A DNA stretch of 64,000 nucleotides, taken from Halomonas sp. GT (lineage in GTDB: Bacteria; Pseudomonadota; Gammaproteobacteria; Pseudomonadales; Halomonadaceae). Shown here in pieces: positions 8,618 through 17,763 of this stretch. Where the stretch lies: positions 310,001 through 374,000 of the forward strand of contig NZ_CP020562.1 of NCBI RefSeq assembly GCF_002082565.1, given 5' to 3'. Under the pieces are notes generated by a model. That model was not told the origin of the DNA. It worked only from the letters and a program-made list of their open reading frames with translations, and ran no database searches. A program made the translations under genes and the position numbers. Every line of letters starts with the position of its first letter. Positions within the stretch are counted from its first letter, which is position 1.

Positions 8618-9934
8618 CTAGTGATTATGTCCTGCATGACTGCCAAACGTTGCGTTGAACTGAACCATTCCTACCCACTGTTCATCATGCCCTGCAAAGT
8701 CTTCGCGAGTCAGTTGCGTGCGCACGAACATGTTATCGCGCACATGCCAAGTAAGCTGCGCGCTTTGTCGCCACGAAGTTTCCTCTGAAACGATCGCGGT
8801 AGGATGAGTGCCCATCACCTTATTGGTTAACCCTAGTGCCTCTGCGCGAAGACCGACTTCCCAGCGAGGCGCAATGCCGTAAATAGCGTCTATGTAAGCG
8901 CCATCTTGTTGCTCAGTGTAGTGGTCGTGTGCATGAAAGTGATCATGGTGTTGCACATGCTCTTGCAGGCCACGTTCGCTATAGAAGTATTCCGCACCTA
9001 ATTGCCAGTTGCCCTGATAGCCGGGTTGCTCCGCATCGTAGTTAAACCGCGCGTCTAAACCCGCGAACCAGTTGTCGCCTTCAGCGGTATGGGCATGGTG
9101 GCCATGGTCATCGACACGCACATACTGACGGTTCATGCCCGCAGACGTTCCCAGCGTTAGCTGCTTATTCGCACCGAGATCTGGGCGGTATTTAGCGAAA
9201 ATTGTGCCCACGCGAGGTCCGCTGGCGCGATCCTCATAGCCCCCTTCATCAAAGCGGCTGAAGCCTTCTCCCTCGCCTTGAAACAGCTCACTACCCAGCG
9301 TCAAGGTGCTGTTGGGTGACCAGGTTAGCTGTAGGCCTGTATCGAGCAGACCATGCTCTCCAAACAAATACTCATTGACCAGTGGGCGCTCAACAAAATC
9401 CCAAGCGTGAGGATGTCGGCTGTTGATATAGCCAATATCGGAAAGAAATTTACCGGCTTGTAAGCGCAGCCCGTTAGGCAGCGTACGCGTCGCAATAAAA
9501 GCCTCTTCCAGCGTGATATCGTCTTCTGTTAGCGAAACAACGGCCTTGCCCTCAAGGTGGGCGGTTTGCCCTTCAATGGCAACTTCAGAGTGTCCCAGGT
9601 TAAATCCATTGTCGAGATCATGGCTATGGCCGCTGTGGTCATGTCCTCCCTCATGATCGTGACTGCCTTCGTGCCCATTGCTAAAGCCTGTAGGCGAGTG
9701 CTCATCTCCTGAAAAACGATTGTGGTAGATACCTTCCACAACTAAGGAAACGTTGATGCTGTTTTCAGCGCCGCTATGTTCATGGTTGCTATGTTCATAG
9801 GCGTCGTGCTCATGAGTATGACCAGAATGATCATGGACGTGGTTGTGCCCATGATGGTGATCATCTGCATAGGCAGAGGAGCTAATAAGTAGAGCAGTGG
9901 CAAGCGGTGTAAGCAGAAATAAAGAGCGTGACAC
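8618..9934 (-). CDS. Histidine-rich outer-membrane beta-barrel protein, Zur-controlled
   Basis: Secreted protein of about 438 residues. The GTG at 9934 gives a clean signal peptide (SRSLFLLTPLATALLISSSA then YA/DD). The mature N-terminus is a histidine/aspartate-rich metal-binding stretch, with further His clusters near residues 85-110 and around residue 325, and a GHNH end. The rest has alternating amphipathic strands (GLRLQAGKFLSDIGYINSRHPHAW, TLGTSAGMNRQYV) as in porin-like barrels; no TonB box or plug is evident. A Zur-type operator lies directly upstream, so expression should rise under zinc starvation. I infer a role in zinc capture or passage across the outer membrane. An upstream in-frame GTG at 9967 would spoil the signal peptide. 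The exact family name is not recognised. Confidence 0.8.
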   Translation of the reverse strand: MSRSLFLLTPLATALLISSSAYADDHHHGHNHVHDHSGHTHEHDAYEHSNHEHSGAENSINVSLVVEGIYHNRFSGDEHSPTGFSNGHEGSHDHEGGHDHSGHSHDLDNGFNLGHSEVAIEGQTAHLEGKAVVSLTEDDITLEEAFIATRTLPNGLRLQAGKFLSDIGYINSRHPHAWDFVERPLVNEYLFGEHGLLDTGLQLTWSPNSTLTLGSELFQGEGEGFSRFDEGGYEDRASGPRVGTIFAKYRPDLGANKQLTLGTSAGMNRQYVRVDDHGHHAHTAEGDNWFAGLDARFNYDAEQPGYQGNWQLGAEYFYSERGLQEHVQHHDHFHAHDHYTEQQDGAYIDAIYGIAPRWEVGLRAEALGLTNKVMGTHPTAIVSEETSWRQSAQLTWHVRDNMFVRTQLTREDFAGHDEQWVGMVQFNATFGSHAGHNH

Positions 9935-9978
9935 AGGTGTATTCCCGTAAATGTTAGAATTAAGCACATCTAATGATA

Positions 9979-9993
9979 TGTTATATTATAACA
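9979..9993 (-). promoter_or_regulatory. Zur operator (zinc box)
   Basis: The sequence TGTTATATTATAACA is a perfect 7-1-7 inverted repeat. It matches the core of the known gammaproteobacterial Zur site (ATGTTATA-N-TATAACAT). It sits 45 bases before the chosen start of the histidine-rich outer-membrane gene, in A/T-rich DNA where the promoter must lie. It is the only Zur-like site noticed in the window. Confidence 0.88.
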
Positions 9994-10118
9994 ATAATGC
10001 AATTATACTGAACTCTGTCGCTACACGCGGTTAGCTTCGAGGGAACTGGGCGCTTAAGAAAGGCTGACCAAAATGTTGACTACGCTATGCCTAAACAGGC
10101 CTTTTTCAGCCCACAGGC

Positions 10119-10143
10119 ACAAAAAAAGCACCCGTAGGTGCTT
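10119..10143 (-). terminator. Terminator of tmRNA
   Basis: On the minus strand, AAGCACC-TACG-GGTGCTT followed by a run of T lies 17 bases beyond the CCA end of ssrA. Confidence 0.85.
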
Positions 10144-10159
10144 GATTTGTAAGGGTGTC

Positions 10160-10538
10160 TGGTGGAGGCGGCGGGAATTGAACCCGCGTCCGCCAGCACG
10201 CGCCTATTGGCTCTACATGCTTAGATTTCGTCATTTGCTTTAACGCAACTGACTCCGACGATCAGGATTCAGCCACGCGAGCCTTCTAAGTTTAACGATT
10301 GATGAGAAGACACCACCAACCGCGGTCCTATCAGCTTTAGCTCGTATCCCATTAGTAATGAATAGGCACATCACCTTTGGGCCAGACAAGAAGCTAACAG
10401 TGTTTAAGCTGCTAGCGCGCCTTGAGCGTAGTTTTCGTCATTTGCGACTATTTTTCGTGATGTGGGATTTACGAGATACATCACGCTCTCGGCATGCACC
10501 GCAAGGGTTGTCACCGGCGTCGAAACCATGTCGCCCCC
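10160..10538 (-). ncRNA. ssrA: Transfer-messenger RNA (tmRNA)
   Basis: The tRNA-like ends are plain on the minus strand. The 5' end GGGGGCGACATGGTTTCGAC pairs its first seven bases with the 3' acceptor strand CGCCTCC before ACCA. The T arm reads GGACGCGGGTTCAATTCCCG. The CCA is encoded. The internal coding region gives the tag ANDENYAQGALAA. About 379 nt is typical. The RNA rescues stalled ribosomes with SmpB, whose gene lies immediately upstream in the same direction. The mature 5' end is expected to be made by RNase P. Confidence 0.97.
10404..10445 (-). other. ssrA: tmRNA proteolysis-tag reading frame
   Basis: The resume codon GCA at 10445-10443 starts the frame ANDENYAQGALAA, ending in TAA at 10404. 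The first seven residues match the E. coli tag (ANDENYA), and the ALAA end is the usual degron for ClpXP/FtsH-type proteases. Confidence 0.93.
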
Positions 10539-10583
10539 TGATTACAGATGAGCATTCTAACGTGCTCACAGCGAATTGACCAG

Positions 10584-11075
10584 TTATGCCTTGTTATGTT
10601 CCCTCATTATCCGACCTTTCTGACGGCTCCAGTCGCGATCCTTTTCGGTGGCGCGCTTGTCATGCAGCTGTTTGCCGGTCACCAATGCCAGCTCACACTT
10701 CACCTTATTGCGTTTCCAATAAAGCTTGAGCGGCACGCAAGTGTGGCCTTTGTCCTGAGTCACCGAGAAAATTTTGGCAATTTCCTTACGGTGCAGAAGT
10801 AACTTACGCGTACGCGTCGGGTCAGCAATTTCGTGGGTGCTTGCTGTATTAAGCGGCATGATATGGCTGCCTAGTAAAAAAGCCTCGCCGTTGCGAACCA
10901 AAATATAGGTGTCGGTAAGCTGTGCTTTACCAGCGCGAAGGCTTTTAACTTCCCAGCCTGCGAGTACCAAACCTGCTTCTAAGGTTTCGTTGATATGGTA
11001 CTCAAACCGAGCCTTCTTGTTTTGGGCAATAACGCTGCTGCTAGGGCCCTTACTGTTACCTTTCTTAGTGGCCAT
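10584..11075 (-). CDS. smpB: SsrA-binding protein SmpB
   Basis: Small RNA-binding protein of 163 residues that delivers tmRNA to stalled ribosomes. Family hallmarks are visible: [20 protein letters not shown] near the start, [14 protein letters not shown], the [10 protein letters not shown] strand, and the basic C-terminal tail [17 protein letters not shown] that folds in the mRNA channel. It starts at ATG 11075. It lies 45 bases upstream of ssrA on the same strand, the standard arrangement. It diverges from ratA, with a 126-base shared promoter region. Confidence 0.97.
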   Translation of the reverse strand: MATKKGNSKGPSSSVIAQNKKARFEYHINETLEAGLVLAGWEVKSLRAGKAQLTDTYILVRNGEAFLLGSHIMPLNTASTHEIADPTRTRKLLLHRKEIAKIFSVTQDKGHTCVPLKLYWKRNKVKCELALVTGKQLHDKRATEKDRDWSRQKGRIMREHNKA

Positions 11076-11201
11076 GGAACCTCATCGTTGATCTGTCAGT
11101 AGCACCCCCTTCGTTATGTGGGGAGGCGTGATACCATTCAAGGTCTACAAAAATGTTTCCCATGATACGCTTTGGGCACTGTGAAGTCAGCGGAGAGGTC
11201 A

Positions 11202-11636
11202 ATGCCAACCGTTAATCGTACCGCCTTGGTGCGGCACACCCCCCAACAAATGTTCGATCTGGTTAATGACTTCGAACGCTATCCCGAGTTCCTGCCGGGG
11301 TGTCGCCGTGCGCGCCTGCTAGAGCATGACGAGGCACATTTGATTGGTGAGATGACCCTTGGACGTGCGGGTGTGGAACAAACAATCACTACTCGAAATG
11401 ATTTGTATGCCCCTGAGCGGATTGAGCTGTCGTTAGTGAAAGGTCCGTTCAAGCAGCTTAAAGGGCGTTGGTTATTTATCCCGATGGGGGAAAACGCCTG
11501 CAAAGTCAGCTTAGAAATGGAATTTGTGTTTGCGAACCGCTTACTTAGCATGGCATTTGGAAAACTATTTCAGCAAATCGCGGGGCAACTTGTCGATGCC
11601 TTCACGAAGCGTGCTGACGAGCGCTATGGCCGTTGA
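11202..11636 (+). CDS. ratA: RatA-like START/COQ10 domain protein
   Basis: Protein of 144 residues with a single SRPBCC (polyketide cyclase/COQ10) fold. Visible signatures are the amphipathic start TVNRTALVRHTPQQMFDLV, the motif DFERYPEFLPGC and a C-terminal helix QIAGQLVDAFTKRADERYG. E. coli RatA was described as a toxin blocking 70S ribosome formation, while the eukaryotic relative Coq10 binds ubiquinone, so the role is unsettled. ATG 11202 has AGAGG upstream; an earlier ATG at 11172 lacks one. It overlaps rnfH by 11 bases, and its location beside smpB is conserved in gammaproteobacteria. Confidence 0.92.
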   Translation: MPTVNRTALVRHTPQQMFDLVNDFERYPEFLPGCRRARLLEHDEAHLIGEMTLGRAGVEQTITTRNDLYAPERIELSLVKGPFKQLKGRWLFIPMGENACKVSLEMEFVFANRLLSMAFGKLFQQIAGQLVDAFTKRADERYGR

Positions 11637-11937
11637 TACGTTCGAGGTAGAGGTAGCCTTTGCCTTGCCGCACAAACAGCGCCTAGTGGCTCTGCAGGTG
11701 TATCAAGGCACGACTGCGCGCCAAGCGGTAGCGATGGCAGATCTGCCAAGCCTGTTCCCCGAGATTCCCAGCGACACCTTTGCACAAGCACCGCTGGGAA
11801 TTTTTGGCAAAGCGCTGCGCCAGCCTGAAAAAGAGGCACTGCGCCCAGGCGACCGCGTTGAGGTTTATCGTCCATTGGAGATAGACCCCAAAGCTGCCCG
11901 CCTGGAGCGGGCAAAGCGTCAAGCCAGAAGCGGGTAA
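11626..11937 (+). CDS. RnfH-family protein (RatB)
   Basis: Small beta-grasp (ubiquitin-like) protein of 103 residues of the RnfH family. The pattern FEVEVAFALPHKQRLVALQV, then LGIFGKALRQPEKEALRPGDRVEVYRPLEIDPKAARLERAKRQA is diagnostic. ATG 11626 lies inside the 3' end of ratA, suggesting translational coupling. In E. coli it is the second gene of the ratA locus (RatB). No molecular function is firmly established. It ends two bases before the convergent bamE stop codon. Confidence 0.9.
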   Translation: MAVDTFEVEVAFALPHKQRLVALQVYQGTTARQAVAMADLPSLFPEIPSDTFAQAPLGIFGKALRQPEKEALRPGDRVEVYRPLEIDPKAARLERAKRQARSG

Positions 11938-11938
11938 T

Positions 11939-12409
11939 TTATTCGGAAGGCATCACTGGCTGTGGCGCTGGGGCATTTTCTGACGTGGGTACTCGCTGGC
12001 TAGGCGAGTTGATACCGCTGATTGGATCTGCTGTTTCTGTTGCAGGGCCTGCACCGGTATCTCTGCTGATCGGCAGATCACCAGAGAAATCACCTTGTTG
12101 TTCAACGTTTACTAAACGCCCCGCGTTGTCGAACGTGAGGGTTACACGCCGCTGCTCAACACCCGCGTATGCTTTATCAAGACGATAAACGTAATCCCAC
12201 TCCCGTGTGTCAAAGGGGGCTTCCAGCAGCGGGCGACCCATTACATAAGTAACTTGTTCTTGGGTCATTCCTGGCTGTAATTGGCTGACCATTTCTTCGG
12301 TCACCAAGTTGCCCTGAGGGATGTCACGCTTGTAAACGCCAACGTAGCTGCAGCCGCTAACAACGGTTAGGGCAACGGAAAGAGTAATGATACGAGTCAA
12401 TTTTTGCAT
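11939..12409 (-). CDS. bamE: Outer-membrane assembly lipoprotein BamE
   Basis: Lipoprotein of 156 residues, subunit of the BAM complex that inserts beta-barrels in the outer membrane. The signal peptide ends in the lipobox VVSGC, with acylation expected at Cys20. The SmpA/OmlA domain follows: LVTEEMVSQLQPGMTQEQV, then VMGRPLL and the WDYVYRL strand. The C-terminal 45 residues are a Pro/Ser/Glu-rich tail beyond the domain and are longer than in E. coli BamE. It is divergent from fur with a 72-base gap, the usual neighbourhood in gammaproteobacteria. Confidence 0.93.
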   Translation of the reverse strand: MQKLTRIITLSVALTVVSGCSYVGVYKRDIPQGNLVTEEMVSQLQPGMTQEQVTYVMGRPLLEAPFDTREWDYVYRLDKAYAGVEQRRVTLTFDNAGRLVNVEQQGDFSGDLPISRDTGAGPATETADPISGINSPSQRVPTSENAPAPQPVMPSE

Positions 12410-12481
12410 TTGAGCCTATTCTTCACTATCGTGGTTTCGGTCGATCATACCCGACCTAACCTGTTACTGCGAAGAGCAACC

Positions 12482-12934
12482 ATGGCCGATCAGAACCATG
12501 AACTGCGCAAAGCCGGGCTGAAAGTGACCCTGCCGCGCGTCAAGATCCTGCAGATTCTCGAAAATGCTTCGGGTCAACACCACCTTAGCGCAGAAGAAGT
12601 GTACAAAACACTGATTGATGCGGGCGAGGATGTTGGCTTGGCTACCGTGTACCGCGTGCTGACTCAGTTTGAATCAGCAGGCTTGGTGATCCGTCATAAT
12701 TTTGATGGTGGTCACGCGGTGTTCGAGATGACTCAAGAAGACCACCACGACCATATGGTGTGTTTAGAAAGTGGTGAAATCATTGAGTTTGTCGATGAAA
12801 TCATTGAGCGTCGTCAGCAAGAGATCGCCGAAGAGCACGGCTATGAACTTGTGGACCATGCCCTGGTGCTTTATGTACGCCCCCGTGGGTCGGACGTAAC
12901 GCGACAGGACAGTGGCCCCACAAATAAAAAATAG
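12482..12934 (+). CDS. fur: Ferric uptake regulator Fur
   Basis: Fe2+-dependent repressor of 150 residues. The N-terminal winged helix is visible (RKAGLKVTLPRVKILQIL; LATVYRVLTQFESAGLV), followed by the HHDHMVC metal-binding stretch. As in Pseudomonas Fur, only one cysteine of the E. coli CxxC pair is kept (CLES). The start ATG 12482 gives MADQNHELRKAG. It is divergent from bamE and followed by a strong terminator. It should govern iron genes, of which the ABC importer at 20-23 kb is a candidate, though no clear Fur box was identified there. Confidence 0.96.
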   Translation: MADQNHELRKAGLKVTLPRVKILQILENASGQHHLSAEEVYKTLIDAGEDVGLATVYRVLTQFESAGLVIRHNFDGGHAVFEMTQEDHHDHMVCLESGEIIEFVDEIIERRQQEIAEEHGYELVDHALVLYVRPRGSDVTRQDSGPTNKK

Positions 12935-12948
12935 TCGCGCTAAATAAG

Positions 12949-13000
12949 ACGCCCCCAGGGTGCGAGTGATGTTTCATTCGCGCCCTGGGGGCGTTTTTTA
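12949..13000 (+). terminator. Terminator of fur
   Basis: Twelve-base-pair stem ACGCCCCCAGGG with CCCTGGGGGCGT, a 22-base loop that can extend the helix, and a T6 tail. It lies between the convergent fur and recN genes. Confidence 0.92.
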
Positions 13001-13042
13001 TAGCGTGTAGTGTTTACTAGTGATTGGCGATTGAACAAACGC

Positions 13043-14716
13043 TTAGTGCGGCGGCCGTTGGCTAGCGTGAAGCATTTCCCTGGCGTGAGCGAGTGTTTGG
13101 TCAGATAGCGTTACACCGCCCAGCATGCGGGCAAGTTCACTAACCCGGCCACGCTCGTCCAGCAGGGCCATATGGGTCAGTGTGCTATCTCGTTTGGCAC
13201 GTTTTTCAATATGCAGATGCTGATGCGCCTGAGCGGCGACCTGAGGTAGGTGGGTGACGGTCATTACTTGCCCGTTTTCGCCGAGCTTGCGTAGCAGTTG
13301 GCCAACAATTTCGGCCGTCGCTCCCGAGATGCCTACGTCCACTTCATCGAAGACCAAGCTGGGAATAGTGGAGTGGGAAGCGGCCACCACTTGAATGGCA
13401 AGACTGATACGCGAAAGCTCACCGCCCGAAGCCACCTTGGTTAACGGCCTAGCAGGCTGACCCGGATTAGCGCTAATCAGGAATTGAACGTGGTCCAGGC
13501 CTTCCGGCGTAGGCGTTTCTCGCGGGGTAACGTCTACCTCAAAGCGTGCTTTACCCATGGCCAGAAAAGCCAGTTGTTGCTGCACCTCTTTGCCTAAGCG
13601 AACGGCGGCTTTTTGTCGCGCCTCACTTAGTTGTTTAGCGTCGCTGCGGTAACGCTCGCGGTATTCAGACACTTGGTTGCTTAACGACTCCAGGTCGTCG
13701 TCGCTGGCTTCTAGCAGTTCGACTTCCTGGCTGAGCCGGGCATGCAGTGCGCAAATCTCTTCCGGGGCAACGTGGTGCTTGCGGCCGATACGGTGGACAT
13801 CGCCAAGACGTTCTTCTACCCAGGCTAGGCGTTCCGGGTCTAGTTCAGTAGTACTGGCAAGACGATTAAGCTCGCTGGAAGCTTCCTCTACTTGAATGCG
13901 CGCATCGCTAAGCATAGCCAAGGTATTGGCCAGTGTGCCTTTGTCACTGCCGGGTAGCGCGCTTAAATGGGTATAGGCTTGGTTTAACAGTGACAGAGCG
14001 CCGCCTTCATCGCTCGCGCAGCAGTCGGCGGCAAACTGGGTTTCACGCAGCGTCTCTTCCGCATGGGCAAGGGTATGCTGTTCTTCTTCGAGGGTTTGCA
14101 GCTCACCTTCGGCCAACCCTAGTTGATCTAATTCTTCTACTTGGTAACGTAGCAGCTGTCGTTTTGCCTCAACCTCACTGCCTTCTTCGCTGAGTTTTTT
14201 TAATCGCCGTCGAGCGCTGCGCCACTCGCGGAACGTTTCAGCTAACTGCTGGCTACGCTCACGTAGCCCAGCATAATCATCTAGCAGAGCAAGGTGGGTT
14301 TCTTCACGCATGAGTGCCTGATGAGCATGCTGTCCATGGATTTGAATCAGCTGCTCGCCCAGCGATTTTAGGTCAGCGATGGTAGCAGGGTGGCCATTGA
14401 TCCATGCTTTGGAGCGACCGCTGGCTGTGACCACACGGCGCAGCAAGCACTCTTCAGCAGGCAGCTCACGAGCAGTCAACCACTCAGTGGCAGCGGGCAG
14501 GTGTTGAATATCAAAACGAGCGGAAAGGTCGGTGCGTTCACGTCCGTGACGTACACTGCCCGCGTCGGCACGCTCACCTAAACATAGGCCAAGGGCACCG
14601 AGCAGAATCGATTTGCCTGCCCCAGTTTCCCCGGTGATCGCCGTCATGCCCCGGGTTAGGTCGAGTTCAAGGCGGTCGACAATAGCGTAATCTTGGATTG
14701 CTAGCTGCGTAAGCAT
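13043..14716 (-). CDS. recN: DNA repair protein RecN
   Basis: SMC-like ATPase of 557 residues acting in double-strand-break repair. The N-terminal Walker A reads GETGAGKSILLGAL. A long, charged coiled-coil region fills the middle (about residues 150-360). The C-terminal half holds the ABC signature ASGGELSRISLAIQV and the Walker B VFDEVDVGISG. The start ATG at 14716 gives MLTQLAIQDYAIVD, the standard RecN beginning. A LexA-like box lies 49-68 bases upstream, fitting SOS control as in E. coli. It is convergent with fur and divergent from grpE, a widely conserved order. Confidence 0.96.
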   Translation of the reverse strand: MLTQLAIQDYAIVDRLELDLTRGMTAITGETGAGKSILLGALGLCLGERADAGSVRHGRERTDLSARFDIQHLPAATEWLTARELPAEECLLRRVVTASGRSKAWINGHPATIADLKSLGEQLIQIHGQHAHQALMREETHLALLDDYAGLRERSQQLAETFREWRSARRRLKKLSEEGSEVEAKRQLLRYQVEELDQLGLAEGELQTLEEEQHTLAHAEETLRETQFAADCCASDEGGALSLLNQAYTHLSALPGSDKGTLANTLAMLSDARIQVEEASSELNRLASTTELDPERLAWVEERLGDVHRIGRKHHVAPEEICALHARLSQEVELLEASDDDLESLSNQVSEYRERYRSDAKQLSEARQKAAVRLGKEVQQQLAFLAMGKARFEVDVTPRETPTPEGLDHVQFLISANPGQPARPLTKVASGGELSRISLAIQVVAASHSTIPSLVFDEVDVGISGATAEIVGQLLRKLGENGQVMTVTHLPQVAAQAHQHLHIEKRAKRDSTLTHMALLDERGRVSELARMLGGVTLSDQTLAHAREMLHASQRPPH

Positions 14717-14764
14717 TAAGGCCTCCTGAGGCAGTGCGGCACAGAAGCTGGATACTTATCCAAT

Positions 14765-14784
14765 AATTGTTGTTTTATACAGTA
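14765..14784 (-). promoter_or_regulatory. LexA (SOS) box before recN
   Basis: On the minus strand the site reads TACTGT-ATAAAACA-ACAATT. This fits CTGT-N8-ACAG with one mismatch and has the expected A/T-rich centre. Its position 49-68 bases before the recN ATG is where a repressor would block the promoter. Confidence 0.65.
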
Positions 14785-14809
14785 GTCTGTAACTCACTTC
14801 AATGCCCCT

Positions 14810-14837
14810 CTTGAGATGGCTTTTATGGCCCCCATAT
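14810..14837 (+). promoter_or_regulatory. Sigma32 heat-shock promoter of grpE
   Basis: CTTGAGA, a 13-base spacer, then CCCCATAT. This is an almost exact match to the RpoH consensus (CTTGAAA-N13/14-CCCCATNT), about 80 bases before the grpE ATG. Confidence 0.88.
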
Positions 14838-14918
14838 AGCGTTCATACGTGGTTAATACTCGTTACTTAACCGAGGTGGCCGTCAATGCCACCGCTGCAT
14901 ATTTTTCAGGAGCTAGGC

Positions 14919-15548
14919 ATGGCAAAAGAACCGCAAACCCCATTAGAAGATGAGCTGGCCCGCCAAGAGCAAGAGGCGGAAGTCACCGAGCAAGCGGCTG
15001 AAGAGCGTCTGGTCGAGGGCGAGTTGGAAGGCTTGATTGAGGAAGAGGCTGCGCTAGAGGGCGAAGTGGGAAACCCTGAAGCCGATATGCTAGCTGCTCA
15101 GGTGGAAGAGCTTGAGCAGAGCTTGGCGGAAGCTAAAGACCAAGCGCTACGTGCCGCTGCTGAAGCTCAAAACGTGCGTCGCCGGGCTGAGCAAGAAGCT
15201 GAAAAAGCGCGCAAATTTGCTTTAGAAAAATTTGTTAAAGAGCTATTGCCCGTTGTTGATAGTCTGGAAAAAGCCCTAGAGAGCATGGAAGACGGAGCCT
15301 CTGACGTACATCGTGAGGGCGTTTCCATGACCCTCAAAATGCAGTTAGGCGTATTGAATAAATTTGGCGTGGAAAGCGTTGAGCCCCAGGGTGAGCCCTT
15401 CGACCCGCAGGTTCACGAAGCGATGGCGATGGTGCCGAATCCCGAGCTTGAACCCAATACCGTCATGGACGTGATGCAGAAGGGTTATTTGCTTAACGGC
15501 CGCCTAGTTCGCCCAGCGATGGTGGTAGTCAGCCAAAAAGCCAATTAA
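14919..15548 (+). CDS. grpE: Nucleotide exchange factor GrpE
   Basis: Cytoplasmic co-chaperone of 209 residues that releases ADP from DnaK. It has a long acidic N-terminal extension, then a coiled-coil helix ([20 protein letters not shown]), then the four-helix and beta domain with [12 protein letters not shown] and [15 protein letters not shown] 14919 (MAKEPQ) is preceded by AGGAG; an earlier ATG at 14886 lacks one. It has its own RpoH promoter and leads the grpE-dnaK-dnaJ group. Confidence 0.96.
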   Translation: MAKEPQTPLEDELARQEQEAEVTEQAAEERLVEGELEGLIEEEAALEGEVGNPEADMLAAQVEELEQSLAEAKDQALRAAAEAQNVRRRAEQEAEKARKFALEKFVKELLPVVDSLEKALESMEDGASDVHREGVSMTLKMQLGVLNKFGVESVEPQGEPFDPQVHEAMAMVPNPELEPNTVMDVMQKGYLLNGRLVRPAMVVVSQKAN

Positions 15549-15579
15549 GCATTGGCTGACGCAAAGCAAAAAAAAGCCC

Positions 15580-15607
15580 CTTGAAATGCTGCGAGCGGCC
15601 CCCAAAT
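15580..15607 (+). promoter_or_regulatory. Sigma32 heat-shock promoter of dnaK
   Basis: CTTGAAA, a 13-base spacer, then CCCCAAAT, in the 170-base gap between grpE and dnaK. It is a close match to the RpoH consensus, so dnaK-dnaJ have a second heat-shock start besides the one before grpE. A long untranslated leader (about 100 bases) follows. Confidence 0.88.
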
Positions 15608-15718
15608 AAAGGGCAACCCGCGGGAAAACCCGCAAACGCTTTAAATTTCAAAAAGCAGATTTTTTGACATCAGCTTTCAAACATCAGTTTTGTAACAACC
15701 GAATTCGAGGTTTTTGCT

Positions 15719-17653
15719 ATGGGACGCATTATTGGTATCGATCTGGGCACCACCAACTCTTGTGTGGCAGTGCTCGATGGTGACAGCGCTAAAGTAATTG
15801 AAAATGCCGAAGGTGGTCGTACTACGCCTTCCATTATTGCTTACACCGACGATGGTGAAACGCTGGTAGGCCAGGCGGCAAAACGTCAGGCTGTCACCAA
15901 CCCTGAGAACACCCTTTACGCGATCAAACGCCTGATTGGCCGTCGCTTCAAAGATGATGTCGTACAAAAAGACATCAAAATGGTGCCTTACAAAATCACT
16001 GAAGCAGACAACGGTGATGCTTGGGTTGAAGTAAAAGGCAAGAAAATGGCGCCGCCGCAGGTAAGCGCGGAAGTGCTGAAGAAAATGAAGAAAACCGCCG
16101 AAGATTACCTCGGTGAAGCGGTAACTGAAGCGGTTATCACCGTACCGGCTTATTTTAATGACAGCCAGCGCCAAGCCACGAAAGATGCGGGCCGTATCGC
16201 CGGTCTAGATGTTAAACGCATCATTAACGAGCCAACCGCAGCAGCATTGGCCTACGGTATGGACAAATCCCGTGGTGATAAAACCATCGCGGTATACGAC
16301 CTGGGTGGCGGTACTTTCGATATTTCTATTATCGAAGTGGCTGACGTTGACGGCGAAACCCAGTTTGAAGTGTTGGCCACCAACGGCGACACCTTCCTGG
16401 GCGGCGAAGACTTTGATTTGGCGCTGATCAACTACTTAGTTGACCAGTTTAAAGCGGATAGCGGTATGGATCTGTCTGGCGATAACCTCGCTATGCAGCG
16501 CCTGAAAGAAGCGGCTGAGAAGGCTAAAATTGAGCTTTCCAGTGCCCAGCAGACAGACGTTAACCTGCCGTACATCACCGCTGACAACACCGGCCCGAAA
16601 CACCTTAACGTGAAAGTGACGCGTGCCAAGCTGGAGTCGCTGGTTGAAGATCTGGTACAGCGCTCGCTTGACCCATGCAAAATGGCGTTGAAAGATGCTG
16701 GTTTGTCTGCGTCTGAAATCGACGAAGTGATTCTGGTCGGTGGCCAGACGCGCATGCCGATGGTGCAGAAGAAAGCCGCTGATTTCTTCGGCAAAGAAGC
16801 CCGTAAAGACGTCAACCCAGATGAAGCGGTTGCTGTTGGTGCGGCGATTCAGGGCGGTGTTCTTGGTGGCGACGTAAAAGACGTCCTACTGCTTGACGTG
16901 ACGCCGCTGACCCTGGGTATTGAAACCCTGGGTGGCGTAATGACGCCGCTGATCGATAAAAACACCACCATCCCCACGAAGAAGACGCAAACCTTCTCCA
17001 CGGCGGATGACAACCAAACGGCAGTGACGATTCACGTCGTTCAGGGTGAGCGTAAGCAAGTCGCACAGAATAAGTCGCTGGGTCGTTTTGATCTTGCCGA
17101 CATTCCGCCAGCACCGCGTGGTGTGCCGCAAATTGAAGTGGCCTTCGACCTGGATGCCAACGGCATTCTAAATGTATCGGCCAAAGATAAGGCGACTAAT
17201 AAAGAGCAGTCTATCGTCATTAAAGCATCCAGCGGTCTCACGGATGAAGAGATCGAGCAAATGGTACGCGACGCGGAAGCTCACGCGGACGAAGATAAAA
17301 AGTTCGAAGCGCTAGTGCAGCTGCGTAACCAAGCAGATGGCATGATTCACGCCACTCGCAAAACCGTGCAGGAAGCGGGCGATAAAGCGAGCGATGACGA
17401 GAAACAAGCCATCGAAAGTGCGATCAGCGAGCTGGAAGAAGCAGTGAAGACTGATGATCAGGACAACATCCAGCAGAAGCTGGACGCGCTGACCGAAGTG
17501 TCTGGCCAATTGGCGCAGAAAATGTACGCCGAGCAGGCGGAAGCTGCTCAGCAGGCGGACGGTGAAAGTGCTGAAAATGCTAGCACCAAGCCAGAGGATG
17601 ACGTGGTTGACGCTGAGTACGAAGAAGTCAACGACGACAAGAAGAAGCAGTAA
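15719..17653 (+). CDS. dnaK: Molecular chaperone DnaK (Hsp70)
   Basis: ATP-dependent chaperone of 644 residues. The actin-like ATPase domain starts with [16 protein letters not shown] and contains [11 protein letters not shown] and the phosphate-2 loop [14 protein letters not shown]. The linker [15 protein letters not shown] leads to the beta-sandwich substrate domain and helical lid. The C-terminus is acidic, ending in [18 protein letters not shown], as in other proteobacterial DnaKs. A sigma32 promoter lies upstream, and dnaJ follows 110 bases downstream. Confidence 0.98.
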   Translation: MGRIIGIDLGTTNSCVAVLDGDSAKVIENAEGGRTTPSIIAYTDDGETLVGQAAKRQAVTNPENTLYAIKRLIGRRFKDDVVQKDIKMVPYKITEADNGDAWVEVKGKKMAPPQVSAEVLKKMKKTAEDYLGEAVTEAVITVPAYFNDSQRQATKDAGRIAGLDVKRIINEPTAAALAYGMDKSRGDKTIAVYDLGGGTFDISIIEVADVDGETQFEVLATNGDTFLGGEDFDLALINYLVDQFKADSGMDLSGDNLAMQRLKEAAEKAKIELSSAQQTDVNLPYITADNTGPKHLNVKVTRAKLESLVEDLVQRSLDPCKMALKDAGLSASEIDEVILVGGQTRMPMVQKKAADFFGKEARKDVNPDEAVAVGAAIQGGVLGGDVKDVLLLDVTPLTLGIETLGGVMTPLIDKNTTIPTKKTQTFSTADDNQTAVTIHVVQGERKQVAQNKSLGRFDLADIPPAPRGVPQIEVAFDLDANGILNVSAKDKATNKEQSIVIKASSGLTDEEIEQMVRDAEAHADEDKKFEALVQLRNQADGMIHATRKTVQEAGDKASDDEKQAIESAISELEEAVKTDDQDNIQQKLDALTEVSGQLAQKMYAEQAEAAQQADGESAENASTKPEDDVVDAEYEEVNDDKKKQ

Positions 17654-17763
17654 AACACCTCTATCTGCTAAGGAATGCGGTGACGCGGGAGACAACTCCC
17701 GCGTTGCTGTTTCCGAAGCAGACGCCTAATTAAGTGCGTAGCTAACCAGGAGGCGTAGGACCC

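Noticed and set aside
10358..10579. 73-codon plus-strand frame over the ssrA region
   Set aside because: Lies antisense to tmRNA, whose ends and tag frame are unambiguous.
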